Assembly: GCA_003219335.1 (NCBI GenBank)
Contig: QHOF01000107.1
Span: 1-6,205 of the forward strand
DNA from: Verrucomicrobiota bacterium
Lineage (GTDB): Bacteria > Verrucomicrobiota > Verrucomicrobiia > Chthoniobacterales > UBA10450
Length of the DNA stretch: 6,205 bases
Reading direction: 5' to 3'
The stretch's first letter is position 1, and the number at the start of each line of letters is the position of its first letter. The notes beneath the pieces were generated by a model, which saw only the letters and a list, made by a program, of their open reading frames with translations, searched no databases and had not been told where the DNA came from. Shown in pieces: positions 1 through 5,658 of this stretch. The position numbers and the translations under genes were made by a program.

Positions 1-546
1 CGGCGCATCGAGCGAAGCCGGACGAATCGAGACCGTCTTGAGCTGGGAAACTTTCCCGCTCGCGATGCCGATCTCGTCGCCCAACTCTTCGTCGGTCGGT
101 TCGCGGCCGAGCTCTTCACTCATTTGCAGCGAAACCCGGCGCATTTTGGAGATCTTGTCCACCAAGTGCACAGGTAGTCGGATGGTCTTACTCTGATTGG
201 CCAGCGCCCGCTTGATGGACTGCTTGATCCACCACGCGGCGTAAGTGCTCAGCTTTCCACCCTTTGCCGGATCGAAGCGCTCCACCGCCTTCATCAGGCC
301 GATGTTACCCTCGGAGATCAAGTCGAGCAGCGGCAGGCCAAGATTCGCGTAATCATGCGCGATCTTGACTACCAGGCGCAAATTAGACCGGATCATTAGA
401 GCGCGCGCCTCGCGATCGCCCTTCTTAATCTTTGCGGCCAGTTCGATCTCCTGCTCCGGAGTCAACAGCGGGATTTGCCCGATCTCGCGCAGGTAAATCT
501 TTATTCCGGTATCGCTATCTTCAGCAGCCATATAACTCTTTTTCAT
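1..546 (-). CDS. RNA polymerase sigma-70 family factor (RpoD/RpoS-like), N-terminal part, runs off the left edge
   Basis: This is a sigma subunit that directs RNA polymerase to promoters. The 182 visible codons contain region 1.2 (about residues 12-45, IKIYLREIGQIPLLTPEQE), region 2 (about 48-127) and the start of region 3 (from about 128). The core-binding segment LLDLISEGNIGLMKAVERFD is at 73-92. The promoter-melting and -10-recognition segment with STYAAWWIKQSIKRAL is at about 100-115, followed by TIRLPVH at 121-127. Only about 12 residues precede region 1.2, so the autoinhibitory region 1.1 of classical RpoD is absent. This, with K112 at the place of E. coli sigma-70 T440 and an RpoS-like LPVH context, suggests a group 2 or short primary sigma factor. 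Two starts are possible. ATG at 546 has no clear ribosome site. ATG at 531 has the purine run AAAAAGAG about 5 bases upstream and would remove five residues. Region 4 lies outside the window, so subgroup is uncertain, but family membership is secure. Confidence 0.93.
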   Translation of the reverse strand, partial: MKKSYMAAEDSDTGIKIYLREIGQIPLLTPEQEIELAAKIKKGDREARALMIRSNLRLVVKIAHDYANLGLPLLDLISEGNIGLMKAVERFDPAKGGKLSTYAAWWIKQSIKRALANQSKTIRLPVHLVDKISKMRRVSLQMSEELGREPTDEELGDEIGIASGKVSQLKTVSIRPASLDAP

Positions 547-566
547 CAGTCATCTGGGGGGTTTTA

Positions 567-610
567 ATCGACAACTTCCCATAAATTATATTCGTCGATG
601 CCTTGTCGAT
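567..610. repeat. Inverted and direct copies of TTGTCGAT around the sigma-gene promoter
   Basis: ATCGACAA at 567-574 is the exact reverse complement of TTGTCGAT at 603-610. A related TCGTCGAT lies at 592-599, in direct orientation and 11 bases (about one helical turn) before the 603-610 copy. The copies bracket the TATAAT at 585-590. Such phased half-sites could be operator elements, but the words are short and a chance arrangement is possible. Confidence 0.35.
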
Positions 611-635
611 CACGGGTTCTAGCATCCTGGGAAGT
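574..635. repeat. Inverted repeat ACTTCCCA / TGGGAAGT
   Basis: ACTTCCCA at 574-581 is the exact reverse complement of TGGGAAGT at 628-635, with 46 bases between. The arms enclose the whole predicted sigma promoter. The spacing is too wide for a simple terminator-like hairpin and would suit paired protein sites if it has any function. Confidence 0.3.
585..613 (-). promoter_or_regulatory. Predicted sigma-70-type promoter of the sigma-factor gene
   Basis: Read on the minus strand, a perfect TATAAT lies at 590-585. The hexamer 17 bases upstream, GTGATC at 613-608, matches only three of six positions of TTGACA. Initiation near 578 would give a leader of about 30-45 bases, depending on which ATG is used. 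The -35 overlaps one copy of a repeated GATCGACA/TTGTCGAT word, so access could be controlled by a bound protein. The -10 match and its position are seen directly; promoter activity is inferred. Confidence 0.5.
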
Positions 636-653
636 ATTTAACAAGGTTAAATA
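635..653. promoter_or_regulatory. Palindromic operator-like site TATTTAAC-AAG-GTTAAATA
   Basis: Two perfect 8-base inverted arms, TATTTAAC at 635-642 and GTTAAATA at 646-653, are separated by AAG. The site sits in the divergent spacer between the sigma gene and the ComM gene, in an unusually AT-rich patch. An adjacent self-complementary ATTCGAAT at 653-660 shares its first base. The size and symmetry fit a dimeric helix-turn-helix regulator site. No T-run follows, so it is not an intrinsic terminator. The binding protein is unknown. Confidence 0.4.
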
Positions 654-846
654 TTCGAATTTGTGACACCCCTTGGACGGCCGTTGTTCAATCTTTTTTC
701 TAGGGTTTCTACTGGCGTATAGATCGAAAACTGTCCGAGTGAGTCCTCATAGATTTGACCACAGTTTCCGCCATCCGTTGCATCTCACTTTAGAGGGGTA
801 TTTGGTACTTTCCCGCTCTTTGATTTTCTGCGACTCTGCCGCTACG

Positions 847-2382
847 ATGCTGGCTAAGATTTACTCCGCCGCCGTTTATGGCGTGGATGCGTACGAAGTT
901 GAGATCGAAGTCAACGGCGCAGGAGGCGACCCGAACATCGTTATCGTTGGACTACCGGATGCTGCGGTGAAGGAAAGCCGCGACCGCGTTACCACCGCCA
1001 TTGCAAACAGCGGCTATTACTGGCCGCGTGGGCGCACCACGATCAATCTTGCGCCGGCCGACATCAAGAAGGAAGGACCGAGCTTCGATCTACCGATCGC
1101 GCTTGGAATGATCGCTGTGACCGAGGAATTGGATAGTTCGCCGTTCGAGAATTTCAGCTTCGTCGGCGAGCTCGCCTTGGACGGCTCAGTGCGCGCCGTG
1201 AAAGGCGTGCTGCCGGTCGCGCTCGAAGCGCGGCGTCGCGGTAAACGTGCGCTGTTTGTCCCCGAAGCAAACGCGCTTGAAGCCGCAATGGTCGAGAAGA
1301 TCGACATCTACGGCGTGCAGAATTTGCGGCAGACGTTCGCCTTTTTGCGTGGCGAACTTGCGCTTCTGCCGACACGCGCAGATCTGAGCAAATTCTTCGC
1401 CACGCACCAAAGTTACGATGTCGATTTTAGCGACGTGAAAGGCCAGGGGCACGTGAAGCGTGCCATCGAAGTAGCCGTCGCCGGCGGTCACAACGTGTTG
1501 ATGATCGGGCCGCCCGGCTCCGGCAAATCGATGCTTGCCAAGCGCATCCCGACCATCATTCCGCCGCTCACGCTCGAGGAGGCAATCGAGACGACGAAAA
1601 TCCACAGCATCGCCGGCTTGCTCGACGCCGAACAATCGTTCGTTTCGATCCGACCGTTCCGCGCGCCCCATCACACCATCAGCGATATTGGCCTGCTCGG
1701 CGGCGGCACGTTTCCTAATCCTGGTGAAGTAAGCCTCGCACACAATGGCGTTCTTTTTCTCGACGAGCTGCCTGAGTTCAAAAGATCGGCGTTGGAAGTG
1801 ATGCGCCAGCCGATTGAGGACGGAAAAGTTACCGTTTCGCGCGCCGCAGGCAGCGTGACTTTTCCATCCGAGTTCATGCTCGTCGCGGCGATGAATCCGT
1901 GCCCATGCGGCTATTTCGGCGATCTGAAACGCGAATGCCGTTGCGGCCCGGTGCAGGTGCAGCGGTACCGGCAGCGAATCTCCGGGCCATTGCTGGATCG
2001 GATCGATTTGCACATCGAAGTGCCTGCCGTCGAGTATCGCGACGTCGCCAGCGAACGCGCCGAGGAACCTTCCGCAGCCATCCGCGAGCGCGTAGTCCGC
2101 GCACGCAAGGGCCAGCAAGAACGCTTTCAGAACGACGCGAAAGTGAATTGTAACGCGCGCATGGCGACGCGTCAGCTGAAACAACACTGCAAGCTAAGCC
2201 AGGACTCGCAGGAACTGATTCGTGTCGCGATGAACGAACTGAACTTAAGCGCCCGCGCTTACGATCGCATCCTGAAAGTCTCGCGCACCATCGCCGATCT
2301 GGACGTCAAAACCGACATCTCACCCGAGCACGTCAGCGAAGCGATTCAGTATCGCACCTTCGATCGCACGTTGTGGGTATGA
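847..2382 (+). CDS. comM: ComM/YifB-family Mg-chelatase-like AAA+ ATPase
   Basis: This cytoplasmic AAA+ protein belongs to the family whose characterised member, ComM, is a hexameric branch-migration helicase that helps integrate incoming DNA during natural transformation. The 511-residue product has the usual family length of about 500. The N-terminal ChlI-like domain opens with MLAKIYSAAVYGVDAYEVEIE and spans about residues 1-170. The AAA+ domain follows, with Walker A GPPGSGKS at 221-228 and Walker B VLFLDE at 302-307. A cysteine pair CPC (352, 354) and CRC (364, 366) forms the family's probable metal-binding insert, then LLDRID with R385 as candidate arginine finger. The C-terminal Mg-chelatase domain ends with TFDRTLWV. 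The start is ATG 847 because homology begins exactly there; the open frame reaches back to TTG 673 without recognisable protein. No clear Shine-Dalgarno precedes 847. The gene appears to be monocistronic. The family is certain; a role in DNA uptake in this organism is inferred. Confidence 0.96.
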   Translation: MLAKIYSAAVYGVDAYEVEIEVNGAGGDPNIVIVGLPDAAVKESRDRVTTAIANSGYYWPRGRTTINLAPADIKKEGPSFDLPIALGMIAVTEELDSSPFENFSFVGELALDGSVRAVKGVLPVALEARRRGKRALFVPEANALEAAMVEKIDIYGVQNLRQTFAFLRGELALLPTRADLSKFFATHQSYDVDFSDVKGQGHVKRAIEVAVAGGHNVLMIGPPGSGKSMLAKRIPTIIPPLTLEEAIETTKIHSIAGLLDAEQSFVSIRPFRAPHHTISDIGLLGGGTFPNPGEVSLAHNGVLFLDELPEFKRSALEVMRQPIEDGKVTVSRAAGSVTFPSEFMLVAAMNPCPCGYFGDLKRECRCGPVQVQRYRQRISGPLLDRIDLHIEVPAVEYRDVASERAEEPSAAIRERVVRARKGQQERFQNDAKVNCNARMATRQLKQHCKLSQDSQELIRVAMNELNLSARAYDRILKVSRTIADLDVKTDISPEHVSEAIQYRTFDRTLWV

Positions 2383-2430
2383 TTGGATTACCGCGTCTAC
2401 TCTCAGCTCGTTGCACTTCCCGCATTTCGA

Positions 2431-2451
2431 CATGATGAATTCACATGATAA
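2431..2451 (+). promoter_or_regulatory. Possible operator/promoter segment before the antitoxin gene
   Basis: In the 78-base gap before the antitoxin, CATGA occurs twice (2431-2435 and 2444-2448) around the palindrome TGAATTCA (2436-2443), followed by the -10-like TGATAA (2446-2451). Antitoxins of this type commonly bind symmetric sites at their own promoter, so this is the natural candidate. No good -35 hexamer is spaced correctly from TGATAA, so the assignment is tentative. Confidence 0.25.
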
Positions 2452-2460
2452 CCTGCTCAG

Positions 2461-2718
2461 GTGGACAAGCTGACAACGGTGGTAACTGAGTGGGGCCAGG
2501 TTTCGATTCCAGCCGCTATTCGCAAGGAATTAGGATTAAAGACAGGGCAACCGCTTGTTTGGAAGAAAATTTCTGATCGAGAGTGTCTGGTGAAAATTCC
2601 AAAAAAAAGAAAGCCGGTGGGAGCGATGGCGATGCTCGGCTTTGCCGCCCGGTTTCGTGGCGGGAAGCCTCGGCGAACCGCGGAAGTGCTTGCTGAATTG
2701 CGCGAGGGAGAATCGTAG
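2461..2718 (+). CDS. AbrB-fold (VapB/MazE-like) antitoxin
   Basis: This 85-residue protein carries an N-terminal swapped-hairpin AbrB DNA-binding domain at about residues 3-48. The diagnostic run GQVSIPAAIRKELGLKTGQ lies at 12-30. The C-terminal tail of about 35 residues contains GAMAMLGFAARFRGGKPRRT and ends in AELREGES; this is the part that in such antitoxins usually wraps the partner toxin. The role would be to neutralise the PIN toxin encoded next and to repress their shared promoter. The start must be GTG 2461 or later, since an in-frame TAA lies at 2449-2451; GTG fits the fold's N-terminus but has no clear ribosome site. The stop TAG shares its last base with the GTG of the toxin gene, the tight coupling typical of toxin-antitoxin pairs. 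The gene itself looks intact, although its toxin is broken. Confidence 0.88.
   Translation: MDKLTTVVTEWGQVSIPAAIRKELGLKTGQPLVWKKISDRECLVKIPKKRKPVGAMAMLGFAARFRGGKPRRTAEVLAELREGES
2704..2710 (+). promoter_or_regulatory. Ribosome binding site of the toxin gene, inside the antitoxin gene
   Basis: GAGGGAG lies 7 bases before the GTG at 2718 and within the last codons of the antitoxin. It is one of the few good Shine-Dalgarno sequences in the window. It supports GTG 2718 as the original toxin start and coupled translation of the pair. Confidence 0.6.
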
Positions 2719-3127
2719 TGGCCTGGGTGGTCGATACTTCCCTACTGATCGACGTTGCGGAGCGCGATCCTCAGTTTGGCCAACTCTCGGCGCGGCTGCT
2801 CGACGCTCGGCGATCAGGGTTTTCTCATTGCCCCTGTTTCTTACATCGAGTTATCGCCGCTCTTCGATGGAGTCGAGGAGGCACAAAATGAATTTCTGGA
2901 AGGGATTGCCGTGGCTTGGACACATGGTTCGATCTGGCCAGATACCATGGCAGCGCATCGCGCCTGGTATCAGTACAATCCTCAAACGCAGGCGCGGCCG
3001 GACCAGGAAGCGACCAATTGCCGATATTTTCATCGGCGCTTTCGCATCTCGCTTCGATAGGCTACTGACGAGAAACGCAAAGGATTTTCGCGTTTTATTT
3101 CCGGAACTGCGCTTGGAAGAACCTTAA
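2718..3127 (+). pseudogene. PIN-domain ribonuclease toxin (VapC-type), broken by two frameshifts
   Basis: The intact ancestor would have been a PIN-fold, metal-dependent ribonuclease toxin paired with the upstream antitoxin. Homology is spread over three frames. Frame A from GTG 2718 gives MAWVVDTSLLIDVAERDPQF and continues to about 2811. Frame B from about 2812 to 2976 gives DQGFLIAPVSYIELSPLFDG through MAAHRAWYQY. Frame C from about 2978 to the TAA at 3125-3127 gives ILKRRRGRTRKRPIADIFIG through LLTRNAKDFRVLFPEL. Dropping one base near 2811 and one near 2977 restores a 135-residue protein, the normal length for the family. The expected acidic residues are all present in the restored numbering: D6 (VVDTS), E44 (YIELS), D102 (IADIF) and D122 (NAKDF). 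As written, translation from 2718 stops at the TGA at 2889-2891 after 57 residues. The preserved active site suggests recent loss, or sequencing/assembly errors; programmed shifting at two sites is unlikely. Confidence 0.87.
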
Positions 3128-3168
3128 CACGCGTTCAGGCCATTGCCGTCTCGATGGGAAGAATGACG

Positions 3169-3194
3169 TCTCACCCGGGAAGCGAGATTTTTTT
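3169..3194 (+). terminator. Weak candidate intrinsic terminator after the toxin locus
   Basis: TCTC at 3169-3172 can pair with GAGA at 3184-3187 and is followed at once by seven T residues (3188-3194), about 40 bases after the toxin stop. The stem is only four strong pairs with imperfect inner pairing, so its strength is doubtful. Confidence 0.25.
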
Positions 3195-3195
3195 G

Positions 3196-3224
3196 CGGCG
3201 GTGTTGGTCATCGTAATTCCGCCG
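3196..3224 (-). other. GC-rich hairpin overlapping the S9 peptidase stop codon
   Basis: CGGCGG at 3196-3201 is the exact reverse complement of CCGCCG at 3219-3224, separated by 17 bases that include the peptidase stop codon (3208-3210). Read on the minus strand, the hairpin is followed by an A-run, not a U-run, so it does not qualify as an intrinsic terminator for the operon. It may still mark the transcript's 3' end. Confidence 0.25.
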
Positions 3225-5199
3225 TCGAACCGCTAATTTTCTTCCACGGTTCCGCGCGCCCGCCGAGGTGCTTGGCGAGAAATTCCTCCGCGCGGCCATA
3301 GAAATCGAACTGATTTTCAGGACGAGCGAAACCGTGGCCCTCGTCTGGATAGACGACGTAGGTGACTTCGCGTTTTGCTTTGCGCAATGCAGCAACCAGC
3401 GCCTCGGTGTTCGCCATTGTGACGCGCGGATCGTTTTTGCCCTGGCCGATGAGAAGCGGGGCCCGAATCGCATCGACATGATAAAGCGGCGAGATTTTTC
3501 GATTCCAAGCTTCGTCGTGATCGGCATCTCCCTCGCGCCGACGCCAACGCGCGATAATACTCGACCAGTATTTGGGGAAGGAACGGAGGCCCGTAGCTTC
3601 GTCGGCGGGTCCAAATTCATCAACGCCGCATGCGAAAAGGTCGGGTCGCATTTCCAACGCTCGCAACGTTGCGAAACCTCCCATCGATCCACCCATCGCC
3701 GCGATCCGTTTTGGATCAGCGATCCCTTGACCGATCGCCCAGCGCGCTGCATCAAAAAGGTCTTCCACCATCCCAAGTCCAACCTGAAGATTGCCGGCAT
3801 TGAAAAACTTAATGCCAAAACCGGTCGAGCCGCGGTAATTCGCCTGTAGAACAGCATATCCGCGATTTGCGAGGAACTGCACCTCGGGATCGTAGCTGTC
3901 GTCATCGCGATCCCAAGGGCCGCCGTGAATAAGTAGAACCAAAGGCAGTTTCTTCGGGTCCACTCCGCGAGGAGTTGTAAGATAGCTGACCATCTCCAGT
4001 CCATCGCGCGTTTTGATGATGAGCGGACGTTTTGTCGCGAGTTGAAATTTGGAAAGATTGGGATTCTCATCGAAGAGCAGCGCCAGTTTTTTTGTCTGTC
4101 GGTTGAACGTGTAATACTTGCCCGGCGCATCGCTGCGCCGAACCGCGACGATCCAAATTCGATCGGCGTTATCCCGACTGACCAGATCGATAAAACCCGC
4201 CGCCTGCCGCCCGATCTCTTCGAAATCGGTCTTCAATTTTGGATCGACAAAAAACCAGTGCGGCGTCTCGTAATCGAACTCAACCGCTTGCAGCGCGTTT
4301 GTGATTGGATTGAAAATCACGTGCGGTTCGCTTCCAAGCCGACCCACATCCGTAAACGCAACATCGCAGTGCGGGTCCTCGGCGACGGTCCCGATCTCGT
4401 GGCCATCTTTAACATCCACACGAACCAATCGGCCTTTGTCGGAATGCAGTGCGGAGGCGATCAACAAGCTTTTACCGTCAGGACCGAAGCCGGCGACGAG
4501 AGAACCGTTCACGACTTGCCCGTCAAAGAGCGCTCGTTCGAACGGCATCACGACGAGGTCCCGCCATCGTTGCTCAAGCCCGTCGCGCACCCGGATAATT
4601 GTCTGACCAGTTTTTCCATCGAAAGCGGTCGCGGCACGAACGACGAAATCGTTGTCGGCCCTCCACGTGAGCACATCGCCGGGATTCCAAGCTTCCGGGA
4701 TGACCGCACCGGCTTCGAGATCGACCCGGTACATTTCGAAAGCCGTTCGATCACGCAGGTTCGTGGCGACGAGAATTGCTCGGGGATGTCGCGAGTCGGT
4801 CAGAACATTTTGCGCGCGCACGCCGCGGAACGGGGTGAGATCACGCACGTTGCCACTCGTTAGGTCAACCGAGAAAAGGTGCGGAATCTCGTCGCCGGCA
4901 TTGTCGTGAAGATAGATGATGTATTTCCCATCTCCGGCCCAGGCGTACCATTCAATCGGATCGCCGGTTTCGTTCGTCACGCAATGCGCGTTCCGGCCGT
5001 CGAGCGCGCTCGTCCAAACATTGAGGACATTGTTCTTGTCCGGCGCGAGCCAACTTAACTGCGAACCGTCGGGGGAGATTTTCGGATCCGCGCGCTCCGG
5101 ATTGCCAAAAAGGAGTTCGCGCGGAATGAGCGCGGGCGGTTCTGCTTCAACCGTGAAAGCATGAACTGCTACAGCTGTCGCGAGAAAAAATTTCATCAT
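3208..5199 (-). CDS. Secreted S9-family (prolyl oligopeptidase-type) serine peptidase
   Basis: This 663-residue protein should hydrolyse peptides outside the cytoplasmic membrane. An N-terminal signal peptide MMKFFLATAVAVHAFTVEA (1-19) has a likely cleavage after VEA. Residues about 30-390 form a beta-propeller, with blade-like repeats such as PKISPDGSQLSWLAPDKNN and YAWAGDGKYIIYLHDNAGDE, which in this family gates access to the active site. The alpha/beta-hydrolase domain fills about 395-645. It holds the oxyanion motif HGGPW (H425), the nucleophile elbow GGSMGG with S505, the acid D590 in GKNDPR and H622 in DEGHGF, giving a complete triad. The arrangement fits acylaminoacyl-peptidase/dipeptidyl-peptidase-like S9 members; exact specificity cannot be told. 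ATG 5199 is preferred over ATG 5196 because AGGA lies 10 bases upstream. It starts 12 bases after the membrane-protein stop, so the two are probably co-transcribed. The gene appears intact. Confidence 0.93.
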   Translation of the reverse strand: MMKFFLATAVAVHAFTVEAEPPALIPRELLFGNPERADPKISPDGSQLSWLAPDKNNVLNVWTSALDGRNAHCVTNETGDPIEWYAWAGDGKYIIYLHDNAGDEIPHLFSVDLTSGNVRDLTPFRGVRAQNVLTDSRHPRAILVATNLRDRTAFEMYRVDLEAGAVIPEAWNPGDVLTWRADNDFVVRAATAFDGKTGQTIIRVRDGLEQRWRDLVVMPFERALFDGQVVNGSLVAGFGPDGKSLLIASALHSDKGRLVRVDVKDGHEIGTVAEDPHCDVAFTDVGRLGSEPHVIFNPITNALQAVEFDYETPHWFFVDPKLKTDFEEIGRQAAGFIDLVSRDNADRIWIVAVRRSDAPGKYYTFNRQTKKLALLFDENPNLSKFQLATKRPLIIKTRDGLEMVSYLTTPRGVDPKKLPLVLLIHGGPWDRDDDSYDPEVQFLANRGYAVLQANYRGSTGFGIKFFNAGNLQVGLGMVEDLFDAARWAIGQGIADPKRIAAMGGSMGGFATLRALEMRPDLFACGVDEFGPADEATGLRSFPKYWSSIIARWRRREGDADHDEAWNRKISPLYHVDAIRAPLLIGQGKNDPRVTMANTEALVAALRKAKREVTYVVYPDEGHGFARPENQFDFYGRAEEFLAKHLGGRAEPWKKISGSTAELR

Positions 5200-5211
5200 G
5201 CGAGTGGTTTC

Positions 5212-5658
5212 CTACCTGAGCTTTGATAACTCAATTGCCACGCGAGCGACGCCGTAGAACAAGAGCACTGCCCCGACGGGCACGAGCCAGACGCTCAATC
5301 CTGGATCGCCATCGTAGATGACAATTCCGCCCAGAAAGAAACCCGCCGGTAAAAGGAGCGCAGCCCAAATTAAGGCGAAAGAGACCGATGGCCGAAGCGT
5401 GAAGCGCTCCACCATTCGCGCCGTCAAACCAGCGGCGATGTTCACGAGCGCGAGCAGCGTTCCATGCGCATGCGCGAGCGTGAACATGAGCCGGCGCGTT
5501 TCGTTTCCCACATCGACATACCAGCCGATCTTGAAACCATGCAGCGCTTCGAGAGTGGCGCCGACGCACAAAAAGACCAGAAGCGACCACCAGCCGAAGC
5601 GCAAATTGGGGTCGGCCCGCTGCGCGCCGGGCGGCGCTTGTTTGGATGGGCGCTTCAT
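5212..5658 (-). CDS. Small four-helix integral membrane protein, function unknown
   Basis: I do not recognise a named family for this 148-residue protein. A basic, proline-rich N-terminus (MKRPSKQAPP) is followed by about four hydrophobic segments at residues 23-40, 61-80, 92-114 and 121-141, so it sits in the cytoplasmic membrane. A short loop GWYVDVGNETRR lies between helices 1 and 2. Helix 2 begins AHAHGT, with H63 and H65, and helix 1 ends in H40; such histidines could bind heme or metal, which would suit the cytochrome gene upstream, but this is only inference. The ATG shares ATGA with the cytochrome stop, indicating translational coupling, and no strong Shine-Dalgarno is present. Its last codons and stop supply the AGGTAGGA that serves as ribosome site for the peptidase gene. 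Confidence 0.8.
   Translation of the reverse strand: MKRPSKQAPPGAQRADPNLRFGWWSLLVFLCVGATLEALHGFKIGWYVDVGNETRRLMFTLAHAHGTLLALVNIAAGLTARMVERFTLRPSVSFALIWAALLLPAGFFLGGIVIYDGDPGLSVWLVPVGAVLLFYGVARVAIELSKLR

Larger units (their letters stand above)
547..846. other. Divergent intergenic region, about 300 bases
   Basis: This spacer separates the minus-strand sigma gene from the plus-strand ComM gene. Its left half (547-660) is AT-rich and contains the sigma promoter and the repeats listed separately. Its right half (661-846) is open in the ComM frame from TTG 673, but those 58 codons do not resemble the ComM N-terminus or any family I know, so I treat them as untranslated leader. I found no convincing -35/-10 pair for ComM; TATAGA at 718-723 lacks a good partner. 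I recognise no small RNA or riboswitch. Confidence 0.6.

Noticed and set aside
673..846. N-terminal extension of ComM from TTG 673
   Set aside because: The family's conserved N-terminus starts exactly at ATG 847. The upstream residues look like translated spacer, so I did not include them in the gene.
1186..2187. Open frame of 333 codons on the minus strand opposite comM
   Set aside because: It lies wholly antisense to a clearly conserved AAA+ gene, and its translation shows no domain or motif. Long antisense frames are common in GC-rich genes.
2755..3060. Separate 101-residue protein starting at ATG 2755
   Set aside because: Its middle is the central part of the PIN toxin, and its ends are out-of-frame translation. 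It is better explained as a piece of the frameshifted toxin gene.
2718..3127. Programmed ribosomal frameshifting in the toxin gene
   Set aside because: Two shifts would be needed within about 170 bases, and I see no slippery heptamer or obvious stimulatory structure at either junction. Mutation or sequence error is simpler.
3171..4130. Open frame of 319 codons on the minus strand inside the S9 peptidase
   Set aside because: It is another frame of the same strand as the intact peptidase, whose catalytic motifs lie in the main frame. The alternative product is Arg/Ser-rich and low in information.
4042..4863. Open frame of 273 codons on the plus strand opposite the S9 peptidase
   Set aside because: It is antisense to the propeller domain, with no recognisable motif and no ribosome site or promoter noted.
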